DNA of 6,955 nt from the NCBI GenBank assembly GCA_020725315.1, contig DYFG01000084.1, forward strand, positions 1 to 6,955, read 5' to 3'. The DNA comes from Nitrosotalea sp. (GTDB lineage: Archaea > Halobacteriota > Syntropharchaeia > Alkanophagales > Methanospirareceae). The translations under genes were made by a program, and so were the position numbers. The notes under the pieces were generated by a model. The model searched no databases and had not been told where the DNA came from. It saw only the letters and a list, made by a program, of their open reading frames with translations. Below are positions 1 to 6,391 of the stretch, piece by piece (the stretch's first letter is position 1; every line of letters begins with the position of its first letter).

Positions 1-74
1 TCGAAAAGCGGAAATCTTTTTTGTCCGCAGGATAAATTGATGCAACAATTGATGTTTTGTAATACCAGTATCGC
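1..74. other. Noncoding stretch downstream of trpS
   Basis: No gene can be supported here. On the minus strand, just past the trpS stop, the sequence can form a weak 5-bp stem (GCGGA at 28-24 with TCCGC at 12-8) followed by TTTT at 7-4. This could act as a terminator for trpS, but the loop is long (11 nt) and the T run is short. There is also an 8-bp direct repeat, AATTGATG, at 35-42 and 47-54, probably chance. Short plus-strand frames are open from base 1, so the tail of a convergent gene entering from the left cannot be excluded. Confidence 0.3.
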
Positions 75-1451
75 TCATCGGAACCACTGTTTATAAATTT
101 CATGCTGTCTCAAAACCTCCTTCGCTTCTTCTCGTTCTTCTTGATGCCGTTTTAGGAAGGAAACCATGAGTTCAGCCGTCTGTACCTTACATTCTTTGCA
201 AAGCCTTTTCCCGCTTTTGCATTCCTCAAACAGTTCTTTTACGTAATCGTCATCCTCAATGAGATGTGATATCAGGAGCTCATAAATCGTGCATTCTTCC
301 GGTACCCCACCGAGTTTCTTCTGCTCTTCAACCGTCACTCTTCCACCCGTCTTCGCCTGGAGCACTTTCTTCGCAGCGTCTTCAGGCGGTTCAGTGAGCG
401 CGATATAGCTTTCCGGGACGCTTGAGGACATCTTTCCGCCCGTTAATCCCTGCATAAATCGGTGATACGTGGCGGCTGGTAAAAAGAAGCCATATCCGCC
501 GTATCCAAGCTCCACATCCCTCACTATTTCCTCGATTGCTCGCATAGTGCTCTCACTCTCGCTTTCTTCGATGCTGAATATGTCTATGTGCATCTCATAG
601 ACTTTCTTCTGACCTTCTATTCTCTTAGCTATCTCTTCCAATGCGCCACTATCCGCAAACGGGGCTTCGCCCCGTTGACCCCGAAAAACCTGTAAGGGTT
701 TATTCTTCGCTCTTATGCTTATATACGGGTTGAGGTCCTTATCCAATCGCTTCTCTACCAGGAACATTCTCATTCGCGATGCGATGTCACGAGTTAACCG
801 TATATGCGGGTCCTGGTCAACGCCGACGGGAATGACAGTAGGCTTTGGCCCGCCGTATTCGCGTAGTTGGGGCTGCAATATATCCGCGTTCTGCACCAGC
901 ACACTGATCATGTGTGCTATTTTCACATCACTATGGAACCCGTAGATCGCACTTAGTTCGCTGAAGATAGCTTTTGTTCCGATCTCAAAAGCAAGGTCAA
1001 GCAGCTTTTTATTCTCCGATTGGAAGTATATATGCCCCTTTTCTATATCAAAACCCAGTGCTACAAGGCTCACGATGTATTCGTTTAAACCTATCTCCCT
1101 GCACTGCTTCCATGAGACGCCTCTAACCGAATGCGCCTCCATATCGGCGATGCATGCAAATGCGTCGCCTTCCATGCGCTGGTGCCATATGATCTCATCC
1201 ATCACCATCTTACCACCAAGATGAACTTTCCCTGAGGGCATGAACCCGCTCATCACGGCAAATGTGCTCCCTTCGTTCATTGCTCGCAGCACGTCCTCGT
1301 AACCACGATGTCCAACGATTATGCCCCTCCGCATATAGAGATGCGGGTTCTCGATCTGGTCAAGTAAATCCTTAAAAGGGGAGATACCGAAATCCTCAAA
1401 GAGCCTTGTATAATCCTTTATATCCAAAACACCCCATGGGTCTATCTCTGC
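75..1451 (-). CDS. trpS: Tryptophanyl-tRNA synthetase, archaeal type
   Basis: This cytoplasmic class I aminoacyl-tRNA synthetase activates tryptophan with ATP and loads it onto tRNA-Trp. The 458-aa protein begins near MAEIDPWG, the usual archaeal N-terminus. It shows the HIGH-type signature PSGKVHLGG at about residues 72-80, the VGVDQDPHIRLTRD segment at about 209-222, and the KMSKS-type loop GGKMSSS at about 338-344. A Cys-rich CKSGKRLCKECK stretch near the C-terminus is typical of archaeal TrpRS. A GTG at 1481 would add ten residues (MGIGGTFSG...). I prefer the ATG at 1451 because the family similarity starts there and the likely TATA element (1501-1509) would put the transcript start at about 1478, on top of the GTG. 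About 85-90 residues lie between VDQDPH and KMSSS beyond the roughly 40-45 usual in compact TrpRS. Part may be a normal archaeal insertion, but it contains a perfect palindrome. All catalytic motifs are present and the gene looks functional. It lies downstream of purS on the same strand. Confidence 0.95.
   Translation of the reverse strand, partial: AEIDPWGVLDIKDYTRLFEDFGISPFKDLLDQIENPHLYMRRGIIVGHRGYEDVLRAMNEGSTFAVMSGFMPSGKVHLGGKMVMDEIIWHQRMEGDAFACIADMEAHSVRGVSWKQCREIGLNEYIVSLVALGFDIEKGHIYFQSENKKLLDLAFEIGTKAIFSELSAIYGFHSDVKIAHMISVLVQNADILQPQLREYGGPKPTVIPVGVDQDPHIRLTRDIASRMRMFLVEKRLDKDLNPYISIRAKNKPLQVFRGQRGEAPFADSGALEEIAKRIEGQKKVYEMHIDIFSIEESESESTMRAIEEIVRDVELGYGGYGFFLPAATYHRFMQGLTGGKMSSSVPESYIALTEPPEDAAKKVLQAKTGGRVTVEEQKKLGGVPEECTIYELLISHLIEDDDYVKELFEECKSGKRLCKECKVQTAELMVSFLKRHQEEREEAKEVLRQHEIYKQWFR
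658..676. repeat. Perfect palindrome (8-bp stem, 3-nt loop) inside trpS
   Basis: AACGGGGC (658-665) and GCCCCGTT (669-676) are exact inverted copies around the loop TTC. The element is in frame in trpS and encodes part of GQRGEAPFADSG, in the insertion between the HIGH and KMSKS regions. On the minus strand it is preceded by a CGGGGTC stretch. This layout resembles mobile palindromic elements that insert in frame in protein genes (the Rickettsia palindromic elements are the known precedent). Whether this one is repeated elsewhere in the genome cannot be seen here. Confidence 0.75.
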
Positions 1452-1498
1452 CATTCCACTGAACGTTCCCCCTATGCCCACTCGTTACATAAGATTGG

Positions 1499-1510
1499 GT
1501 AATATTAAAG
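1499..1510 (-). promoter_or_regulatory. Possible TATA box for trpS
   Basis: Read on the minus strand this is CTTTAATATTAC, an AT-rich archaeal TATA-like element about 50 nt upstream of the trpS ATG, in the short gap after purS. A weak BRE context (no clear purine-rich flank) keeps confidence low. If real, trpS can be transcribed separately from purS. Confidence 0.35.
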
Positions 1511-1526
1511 GTGGCGTTTTTCACGC

Positions 1527-1802
1527 TTACCGGCGTTCGCTCTTCACCACCTGTATTTCATACTCGTGTATTACCGGGTTAGCAAGAAGTTTTCGACACA
1601 TCTCTTCGACCTCCTTTTTCACCTCTTCTTCTTCTTCACCATCTGCTTTTTCTGGCTCTATCTCTATTCTAAAGGTTTTCATCGATTTTACACCACGCAC
1701 CCTTTTAAAACCAAGGAGGTTCAATGCTTTTTTGGTGTTCTCTCCCTCAGGGTCTGCAACCCCATGTTTCAGTTTTATTGTGACGTCTACTTCTATGCTC
1801 AT
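1527..1802 (-). CDS. purS: Phosphoribosylformylglycinamidine synthase subunit PurS
   Basis: PurS is the small scaffold subunit of the three-part FGAM synthase (PurL-PurQ-PurS), which converts FGAR to FGAM with glutamine and ATP in de novo purine synthesis. It dimerises and helps couple the PurQ glutaminase to PurL. The 91-aa protein has the family pattern: a first strand VDVTIKLKHGVADPEG, helix NTKKALNLLGF, strand VKSMKTFRIEIE, and the conserved CRKLLANPVIHEYEIQV end. A short acidic Lys/Glu-rich loop (ADGEEEEEVKKEVEE) makes it slightly longer than the usual 80-85 residues. The start at 1802 is preceded by GGTGAAGGTAAA, giving a Shine-Dalgarno GGTGA; the reading frame is open further upstream but without family similarity. 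purQ and purL are not next to it. trpS follows on the same strand after a gap of about 75 nt. Confidence 0.92.
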   Translation of the reverse strand: MSIEVDVTIKLKHGVADPEGENTKKALNLLGFKRVRGVKSMKTFRIEIEPEKADGEEEEEVKKEVEEMCRKLLANPVIHEYEIQVVKSERR

Positions 1803-1848
1803 TTTACCTTCACCTAAAAATTTTAGATAGAGGTAGGTATGCAATCAC

Positions 1849-1860
1849 GCTTTAAAAGCT
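1849..1860 (-). promoter_or_regulatory. Likely TATA box for purS
   Basis: The minus strand reads AGCTTTTAAAGC, centred about 52 nt upstream of the purS ATG. This would give a transcript starting near 1828 with a short leader carrying the GGTGA ribosome-binding site. The leader also contains the AT palindrome CTAAAAATTTTAG (1814-1826), of unknown meaning. Confidence 0.45.
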
Positions 1861-1879
1861 TGGTTACCATCTCTTAGAA

Positions 1880-1889
1880 GCTTTAAATC
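1880..1889 (+). promoter_or_regulatory. Possible TATA box for the lhr remnant
   Basis: GCTTTAAATC on the plus strand lies about 90 nt before the likely lhr ATG at 1974, back to back with the purS TATA-like element. A transcript would start near 1910. The sequence is TATA-like but no other promoter feature supports it. Confidence 0.35.
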
Positions 1890-1973
1890 GATCATGTCTT
1901 TTGTACCGTCGTCCATCCAAACTTTTTGTTCTTCACAGCTATAGTTAAAGTAAAATTTCCGATGAAAAACCAC

Positions 1974-2648
1974 ATGAGCACATTCTCGTTGCTCAACCCC
2001 GGGATTCAAGCGGTATTAGGAGATACCTTTGCTGTTCCCACAGAACCACAGGAATTGAGTATCCCACTCATTTTAGAGGGGGAAGACGTGTTGCTCATAG
2101 CACCTACGGGTTCAGGTAAGACCGAAGCCGCTGTTTTACCCATCTTTCACCGGATACTGGAATACAAAACGCTCAAGGGAGCGAAGAAGGGTTTCTACAC
2201 ACTTTATATAACACCTTTACGTGCGTTAAACCGAGATATGCTCTCACGATTAGAGCGCTGGGGTGAAAAACTCGGCATTACGGTCGAGGTACGGCATGGG
2301 GACACCAGCATGTATGCAAGGAGGAGGCAGGCTTTAGAGCCCCCTGATGTACTTATCACCACGCCGGAAACGATACAGGCGATCATTCCAGGTGCACGGT
2401 TGAGAGAACATTTGAAATCCGTGAGGCATGTGACAATAGACGAAGTACACGAATTAGCGAATTCTAAACGAGGTACGCAGCTTGCAGTAGCGTTAGAGCG
2501 AATAGTTGAACTCGCTGGCAATTTTCAACGAATTTGTCTCTCCGCAACGATTGGCAATCCGGAAAGCGTAGCGAAGTTCTTCGCAGGTCGTAAGACGATG
2601 CAGGTGGTGAATACGGTCTCCACAAAAGCAGTTGAGATAGAGGTCTAA
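1974..2648 (+). pseudogene. lhr: Lhr-type helicase, N-terminal fragment (RecA domain 1)
   Basis: This is the first of three pieces of one broken gene for a large helicase-related (Lhr) superfamily 2 DNA/RNA helicase, a family linked to DNA repair in archaea. The fragment carries the whole first RecA-like domain: Q-motif area PQELSIP, Walker A APTGSGKT (about residues 43-50 from this start), motif Ia TPLRALNRD, Ib TTPETIQ, Walker B DEVHEL (about 156-161) and motif III SATIG (about 190-194). It ends at a TAA soon after AVEIEV. At that point the matching protein should continue for roughly 60 residues, including helicase motif IV (an FVNTR-type sequence), before HHGSLS. Those residues are absent and the rest continues in another frame. 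The start ATG at 1974 (MSTFSLLNPG) fits the family; ATG 1962 or TTG 1926 are possible but add no similarity. No clear Shine-Dalgarno is seen. Codon use looks like that of the intact genes, which suggests decay is fairly recent. Confidence 0.85.
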
Positions 2649-3394
2649 ATAGGTTTGAAAGCGGGTTAATCGGTGTGCATCACGGCTCACTCTCAAAGGA
2701 GATGCGGATAGAAGCGGAGGAGAGCCTCAAAAAGGGCGTTATAAAAGGTCTTATTTGCACCAGTTCGATGGAACTCGGCATTGACATCGGCTCGATTGAT
2801 ATGGTTATCCAGTACGCCTCACCACGCGAAGTGACGAGATTAGTGCAACGGGTTGGTCGTGCCTCGCACTTTGTGCACGCGACCTCTAACGGCAAGATCA
2901 TCGCGCTTACTCCCGACGATATGGCGGAATCGGGGGTGATTGTAAAGCGAGCACGGGAAGGGAAAATTGAGGATATTCGGCTGAAAGAGGGTTCTTTGGA
3001 TGTCATGGCGAACCAGATATGCGGTGTGGTCCTGGATTTTGGCATGATTTCGGTGGATAAACTCCATGCATTGCTAAAACGGACATATCCCTTCAGGAAT
3101 AGTTCGGGTGAGGCAATGATGCGTGTGATAGAGCAGTTAGCAGAGGAAGGCTTGGTGAAACGAGATGGAGAGTGGATATGGCGGAGTAAAAGCACACGGA
3201 ACTATTATTATGAGAATCTCTCGATGATACCAGATGAGCGGAAGGTTGAGGTCTATGATATCGTGACGGGGAAGCTCATCTGCCTGCTGGATGAGCGCTT
3301 TGTGCTCAATTTTGCGGATCCCGGTGCGTTATTTGTTGCAAAGGGTGAGACATGGCGAATAGTCGACATCGAGCTTGAGGAAGAAGGAGCGTGA
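2642..3394 (+). pseudogene. lhr: Lhr-type helicase, middle fragment (RecA domain 2 and start of the C-terminal region)
   Basis: Similarity resumes in a different frame at LNRFESGLIGVHHGSLS, upstream of the first possible start in this frame, which shows that the frame is a continuation and not a new gene. It contains motif V (LICTSSMELGIDIGSID) and motif VI (RLVQRVGRASH), both with their key residues, then the winged-helix/accessory region typical of Lhr. It is closed by an in-frame TGA at 3392-3394 after EEEGA. The downstream piece starts in the same frame right after that stop. Because motif IV and the linker between the two RecA domains are missing, this piece and the previous one probably cannot make a working helicase, even if both were translated. 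Confidence 0.85.
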
Positions 3395-4072
3395 CTCAAG
3401 GTGGAGCCGGGTGTGAGACGAGAAGGTGAGATACCGAATTGGGAAGGTGAGGAAATACCCGTTCCGTTTGAAATCGCACAAGACGTTGGTAACTTACGGG
3501 CTAAGATCGCTTCTTTTATCACTTCTCATGGTCGGATTTCGGATTTGAAGAAGGAGCTGGAGCAGGAATATAGTGTGAATGCAGATTGCTTTGAGACGCT
3601 CATCGAATTGATAACAGAGCAGATTGAGCGTGGGTATGAGGTACCCACGGCGCAGGAACTGGTTGTGGAAATAGCGGATGATGAGAGAGAAGTGATAATA
3701 AACACGTGCTTTGGGCATCTGGTAAACGAGTCGTTTGGAAGAGTACTCATAACGTTACTCGGCGCGCGACTCGGCATGGATATTTTAATGGAAATCGATC
3801 CGTATCGGATAAAACTGAAATCTGGAAGGAGGATGAAGCGAGAAGCCGTGAAACAGACATTAAACTCAATTAAGCCTGAGTATGTCCAAGTGCTCTTAGA
3901 AAGGGCGTTAAAGAACTCATTTCTCTTTAAATGGGAGCTTTTAAATGTGGCAAAACGGTTCGGGGCGCTGCGCAAGGATTTTGACAGGAGACAGATTTCT
4001 GCAGATAAGTTGGTAACCCTCTTTTCAGAGACGCCGATCTACGAAGAGACAGTACACAGGTTTTACCGATAA
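3395..4072 (+). pseudogene. lhr: Lhr-type helicase, C-terminal fragment, 3' truncated
   Basis: This is in the same reading frame as the preceding fragment and separated from it only by the TGA codon. It continues with VEPGVRR...IPNWEGEEIPVPFEIAQ, the usual Lhr sequence that leads into the central C-terminal domain. A GTG at 3401 could act as a new start, but no ribosome-binding site stands out. The fragment ends at ETPIYEETVHRFYR. Archaeal Lhr proteins normally carry on after this position for something like 100-150 more residues, and none of the three frames downstream continues it, so the gene has lost its 3' end. The sequence becomes AT-rich immediately afterwards, which suggests an insertion or deletion junction near 4072. 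Confidence 0.8.
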
Positions 4073-4243
4073 AATTCTCACGAAATAAACTTTTATATTT
4101 CTGAAATTGACCCTTTTTGGTAGACCAAAAGATTATATTTCCAGATATTGTACTTCCTTTCATGAAAATAAAGCGTGATTGTGTTCTAAGTTATCTTCAA
4201 GAGGAGCAAGAAAGCTCATACTACCAGCGGTGTAGCTGCTGGA
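4073..4243. other. AT-rich intergenic stretch with TATA-like box and hairpin
   Basis: No convincing gene. ACTTTTATATTT at 4089-4100 is a good TATA-like element for plus-strand transcription. About 15 nt later TTTTGG (4115-4120) and CCAAAA (4125-4130) form a 6-bp inverted repeat around TAGA, which could be an operator or a small hairpin at the transcript start. A short frame from ATG 4162 to 4299 (MKIKRDC...) has many Cys and Ser and no recognisable similarity. It might be the frameshifted beginning of the next reading frame. Confidence 0.35.
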
Positions 4244-4678
4244 ATGGTATTCTTAAGTCATGGCGTTGTGGCTGCGGGAAGAATTCATCACAAGCCTAAG
4301 AAACAATTTGGAAAAAGGAGGCTTAAGAGGCTCAGAGAGAAGATACCCCTCCTGAATAAGGTGGGTAAACTACTCAGAGAAGAACCAACCCCCGGGGGGA
4401 GAGTAATGGCGATGAAAAAACACGTGTATCTTGATGGAATAAATGTTCGCCGGCTTGTCGATATTAGTCTCGCGGTTGAGAGGTCAAATTATATGAAGCA
4501 GAGGGCAAGAATAATCGAAGGAAGCAATACAAGGATTGAAAGAGATGGAGCTGGACTTCTTCTTATCTCAGCAGAACTCATTCTGTGCTGTGCGGGTTTA
4601 TACCATTTGTTAAAAGGGTGGGAAAGCTCTAAAAGTCCTGTAAATCTATCTGATATACGATTATTTATACCTGCATGA
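4244..4678 (+). CDS. Hypothetical protein, possibly a remnant
   Basis: I do not recognise this frame of up to 144 aa. From ATG 4244 it begins with a small hydrophobic run (MVFLSHGVVAAG), then a very basic stretch (residues about 17-45, many Lys and Arg). Its second half has one hydrophobic segment (about residues 103-119, GLLLISAELILCCAGL) that could be a membrane helix. A more credible start is ATG 4412 (MKKHVYLDG), which has GGAG at 4398-4401 about 10 nt upstream and would give 89 aa. Just before it lies the palindrome CCCCCGGGGG (4389-4398). The frame is open upstream of 4244 back to 4190 without a start, which hints at a broken 5' end. It sits between two pseudogenes. It may be coding, a fragment, or chance. 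Confidence 0.3.
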   Translation: MVFLSHGVVAAGRIHHKPKKQFGKRRLKRLREKIPLLNKVGKLLREEPTPGGRVMAMKKHVYLDGINVRRLVDISLAVERSNYMKQRARIIEGSNTRIERDGAGLLLISAELILCCAGLYHLLKGWESSKSPVNLSDIRLFIPA

Positions 4679-4773
4679 CACCTTAATAAAAAGTTTATTT
4701 CATGGGAAAAATATCGGTACAACTTGTTTAGGAACAATATATTTCATGCTCCCGACTCTCATCCCACGGATAG
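4679..4773. other. Short AT-rich spacer
   Basis: No gene seen. A 9-bp direct repeat TATTTCATG occurs at 4696-4704 and 4740-4748, each after an AT-rich run (AAGTTTATTTC, CAATATATTTC), which could be weak TATA-like sites. A plus-strand frame starting around 4736 (FHAPDSHPTDRQKD) may be a frameshifted beginning of the next broken gene. Confidence 0.25.
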
Positions 4774-5523
4774 GCAGAAAGATGTAATTCTAAGAACGCT
4801 TATCTTAAATCGTTTGTTAACTCCCGCTTTGAAAATCCCTTACGTGATAGATGGGGTGTAGATATTGATGCTGAGAGGATAGAGGAAATACTGCTCTCTT
4901 CGCCGAGTGAACCGTTACAAATAACGGAGAAGCCACCTATAAGCTCTACTCAGCAATCCATACAATTGCAAATAGAAAGAATAACATCTCCAATAATAAA
5001 AAATAGTTCTTGTAGAGTATTTTCGGGATATTATTGCACAAAAATTTCAGAACTATTACAACAGGATCTAGGAGCTTTTTTGGCTTTACCTTTCAGAGAA
5101 GATTGGCATAAAAATACTTTTGCTATTTGGAATAAAGAAGAATGGACAAGAGCAAAAGCATGGAGTGGAGAAGGCTCTTTTATCTCATCACTTATAGCTG
5201 GTTTTGAAGGTCTTCCGTATTTTGTGGACGATAGCGATATCGAACGGATAGTCAAAGAAATGCAGAAAAGCATGGATAAAAATTCTTGGAATAAAAGTGA
5301 AATCAATAACGCTACTGAGGAAGACGAAATTTTTATAGCAATGCCAATCAAATCCGAGTACTATAGGAAGACATTAAAAGAAGATGCTTTGAAAGCCCTT
5401 GAAGAAATAGGGATTGACAAGAATAAAATAGTGAACTTACCAGAAGATTTTAAGGAGGGATTGACTATAATAAACACCTTTAGATGGATTTTGAAATCAA
5501 AACTTTGTATCATAGATTCCACG
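4774..5523 (+). pseudogene. Remnant ending in a TIR-like/deoxyribosyltransferase-like domain, fused to a P-type ATPase fragment
   Basis: This is the first half of a fused reading frame that runs to 6003. The frame is open from 4774, but there is no ATG, GTG or TTG before TTG 4966, so the true 5' end is probably lost or frameshifted. I do not recognise the first 200 or so residues (for example VNSRFENPLRDRWGVDID and DDSDIERIVKEMQKSMD). Residues about 121-186 counted from TTG 4966 look like the small Rossmann-like fold of TIR-like/nucleoside deoxyribosyltransferase-like domains. They contain the strand-loop EIFIAMPIKSEYY, a following helix KEDALKALEEIG, and the strand SKLCIIDST, where the family normally reads a DLT-type strand followed by an NPNVFYELG motif. 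That last motif, with the usual catalytic Glu, is missing because the frame switches to P-type ATPase sequence right after DST. Such domains often act in nucleotide signalling or NAD cleavage in defence systems, which is inference here. This part is clearly AT-richer than its neighbours. Confidence 0.45.
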
Positions 5524-6071
5524 CAATTTATATGCACCGATAAAACCGGGACACTCACCAAAAATCAAATGACGGTATCGAGTATCTACGCCGGCGGGAA
5601 GGAATACAAGGTGAGTGGTGTTGGTTATGAACCAAAGGGACAGTTCTTCCTCGGGAATAGCGCAATTAATCCAGAACAAGAGGGTAAAGAGCTTATTGAA
5701 ACTTTGAGAGCAGGTTACCTGTGCAACAACGCCACACTCGTCGAGGATGAAGAGAAAGAAGGGGATATGGCATATAAGCTGGTGCCTCGAGCTAAACAGG
5801 AACTCAATGCTGATGATTTGGAAGGGGTGACGTTCCTCGGACTTCAGGGGATGATTGACCCACCCCGGGAAGAAGCGATGGAAGCCGTCCAGAAATGTAA
5901 CCGTGCGGGAATCCGAGTAATGATGATTATCGGTGACCATGCGAAGACTGCGAAAGCGATTGCCGAGCAATTAGGAATTAGCGGTAGTCTTATAGAGTGC
6001 TGATGGGAGAAGAGCTCTCACGAATGAGCGACGATGAATTGTATGACGTTGTGGATGCCGTTTCGGTATGA
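5524..6071 (+). pseudogene. P-type cation-transporting ATPase remnant (phosphorylation domain)
   Basis: The sequence FICTDKTGTLTKNQMTV contains the P-type ATPase phosphorylation motif, with the acceptor Asp in DKTGTLT (codon at 5539). It continues with LRAGYLCNNATLVEDEEKEG, AYKLVP, GVTFLGLQGMIDPPREEA and GDHAKTAKAIAEQLGI, close to P2-type (Ca/Na/K or H transporting) pumps. The lesions are as follows. The first transmembrane helices and the actuator domain (TGES motif) are absent. About 90-100 residues of the nucleotide-binding domain, with its KGAPE motif, are missing in frame near 5764. The conserved TGD is IGD (ATC at about 5929 in place of an ACC-type Thr codon). A frame change between about 5980 and 5997 moves the match VLMGEELSRMSDDELYDVVDAVSV to another frame, which stops at 6069-6071 before the next conserved block. 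No membrane segments remain, so it cannot pump ions. Confidence 0.85.
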
Positions 6072-6078
6072 ATAACGG

Positions 6079-6088
6079 ATTTAAATCT
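6079..6088 (+). promoter_or_regulatory. Possible TATA box for the AtpZ-like operon
   Basis: GATTTAAATC, a palindromic TATA-like sequence, lies right after the end of the ATPase remnant and about 90 nt before the ATG at 6176. In the predicted leader, TCGGG (6123-6127) and CCCGA (6136-6140) can pair as a small hairpin. Neither is strong evidence alone. Confidence 0.35.
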
Positions 6089-6175
6089 GATAAAGCTTTT
6101 CTAAAAACAGGGATACTTCGCTTCGGGTTACAATGCCCGAGAGGCTTCACTGCTCTGGTAAAAAGAGGAAAAGAG

Positions 6176-6391
6176 ATGGAGATAAATTGGCTGAGAGCGA
6201 TAGGGGCAGGCTTTGATCTCGCACTTACGATTGCGGTATGTGCGTTCATCGGGTACTATCTCGGTGGGGGAAGGCTTAACGAAGTGACTCCTCTCAGTAT
6301 TTTTGGTCTTGTAATAGGTGCACTTTTCGGGTTTGTTATAGCTATTTACAGCTTAATAAGAATGTTTGGAGGTGCAAGCGGTAAGGGATGA
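6176..6391 (+). CDS. AtpZ-like small membrane protein (ATP synthase gene 1 family)
   Basis: This 71-aa protein has two hydrophobic helices: about residues 7-26 (AIGAGFDLALTIAVCAFIGYY) and about 38-58 (FGLVIGALFGFVIAIYSLI), joined by a short Gly-rich polar loop. A basic/aromatic end (IRMFGG) follows. This layout, with a Gly and acidic residue early in helix 1 and GYYLGG at its end, fits the AtpZ/gene 1 family. Members of that family sit in F-type or N-type ATPase operons, help assembly, and in Bacillus form a Ca/Mg channel with AtpI. The ATG at 6176 is chosen because GAGG at 6165-6168 lies about 7 nt upstream; the longer frame from 6068 has no similarity before this Met. It overlaps the next gene by an ATGA junction, so the two form an operon. 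It converges on atpC, an A-type ATPase gene. The family assignment rests on the helix pattern and short motifs. Confidence 0.6.
   Translation: MEINWLRAIGAGFDLALTIAVCAFIGYYLGGGRLNEVTPLSIFGLVIGALFGFVIAIYSLIRMFGGASGKG

Noticed and set aside
715..945. Plus-strand open frame opposite trpS
   Set aside because: It lies opposite the conserved VDQDPH region of TrpRS and shows no similarity of its own.
1814..1826. AT palindrome CTAAAAATTTTAG in the purS leader as an operator
   Set aside because: Short AT palindromes are expected by chance in AT-rich leaders and no regulator or second copy is visible.
1474..1830. Plus-strand open frames across purS
   Set aside because: They are antisense to a clear PurS with a good ribosome-binding site, and their products are Phe/Ser-rich without domains.
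2680..3195. Long minus-strand open frame opposite the lhr middle fragment
   Set aside because: It is the shadow of conserved Lhr sequence (motifs V and VI on the plus strand), has Ser-rich low-quality composition and no recognisable domain.
4389..4398. CCCCCGGGGG palindrome as a regulatory site
   Set aside because: It has no loop, lies inside a doubtful frame, and may be only a GC-rich run; it is mentioned with that frame and not called separately.
5497..5970. Minus-strand open frame opposite the P-type ATPase remnant
   Set aside because: The plus strand carries DKTGTLT and other ATPase motifs in the same bases; the minus product has no family pattern.
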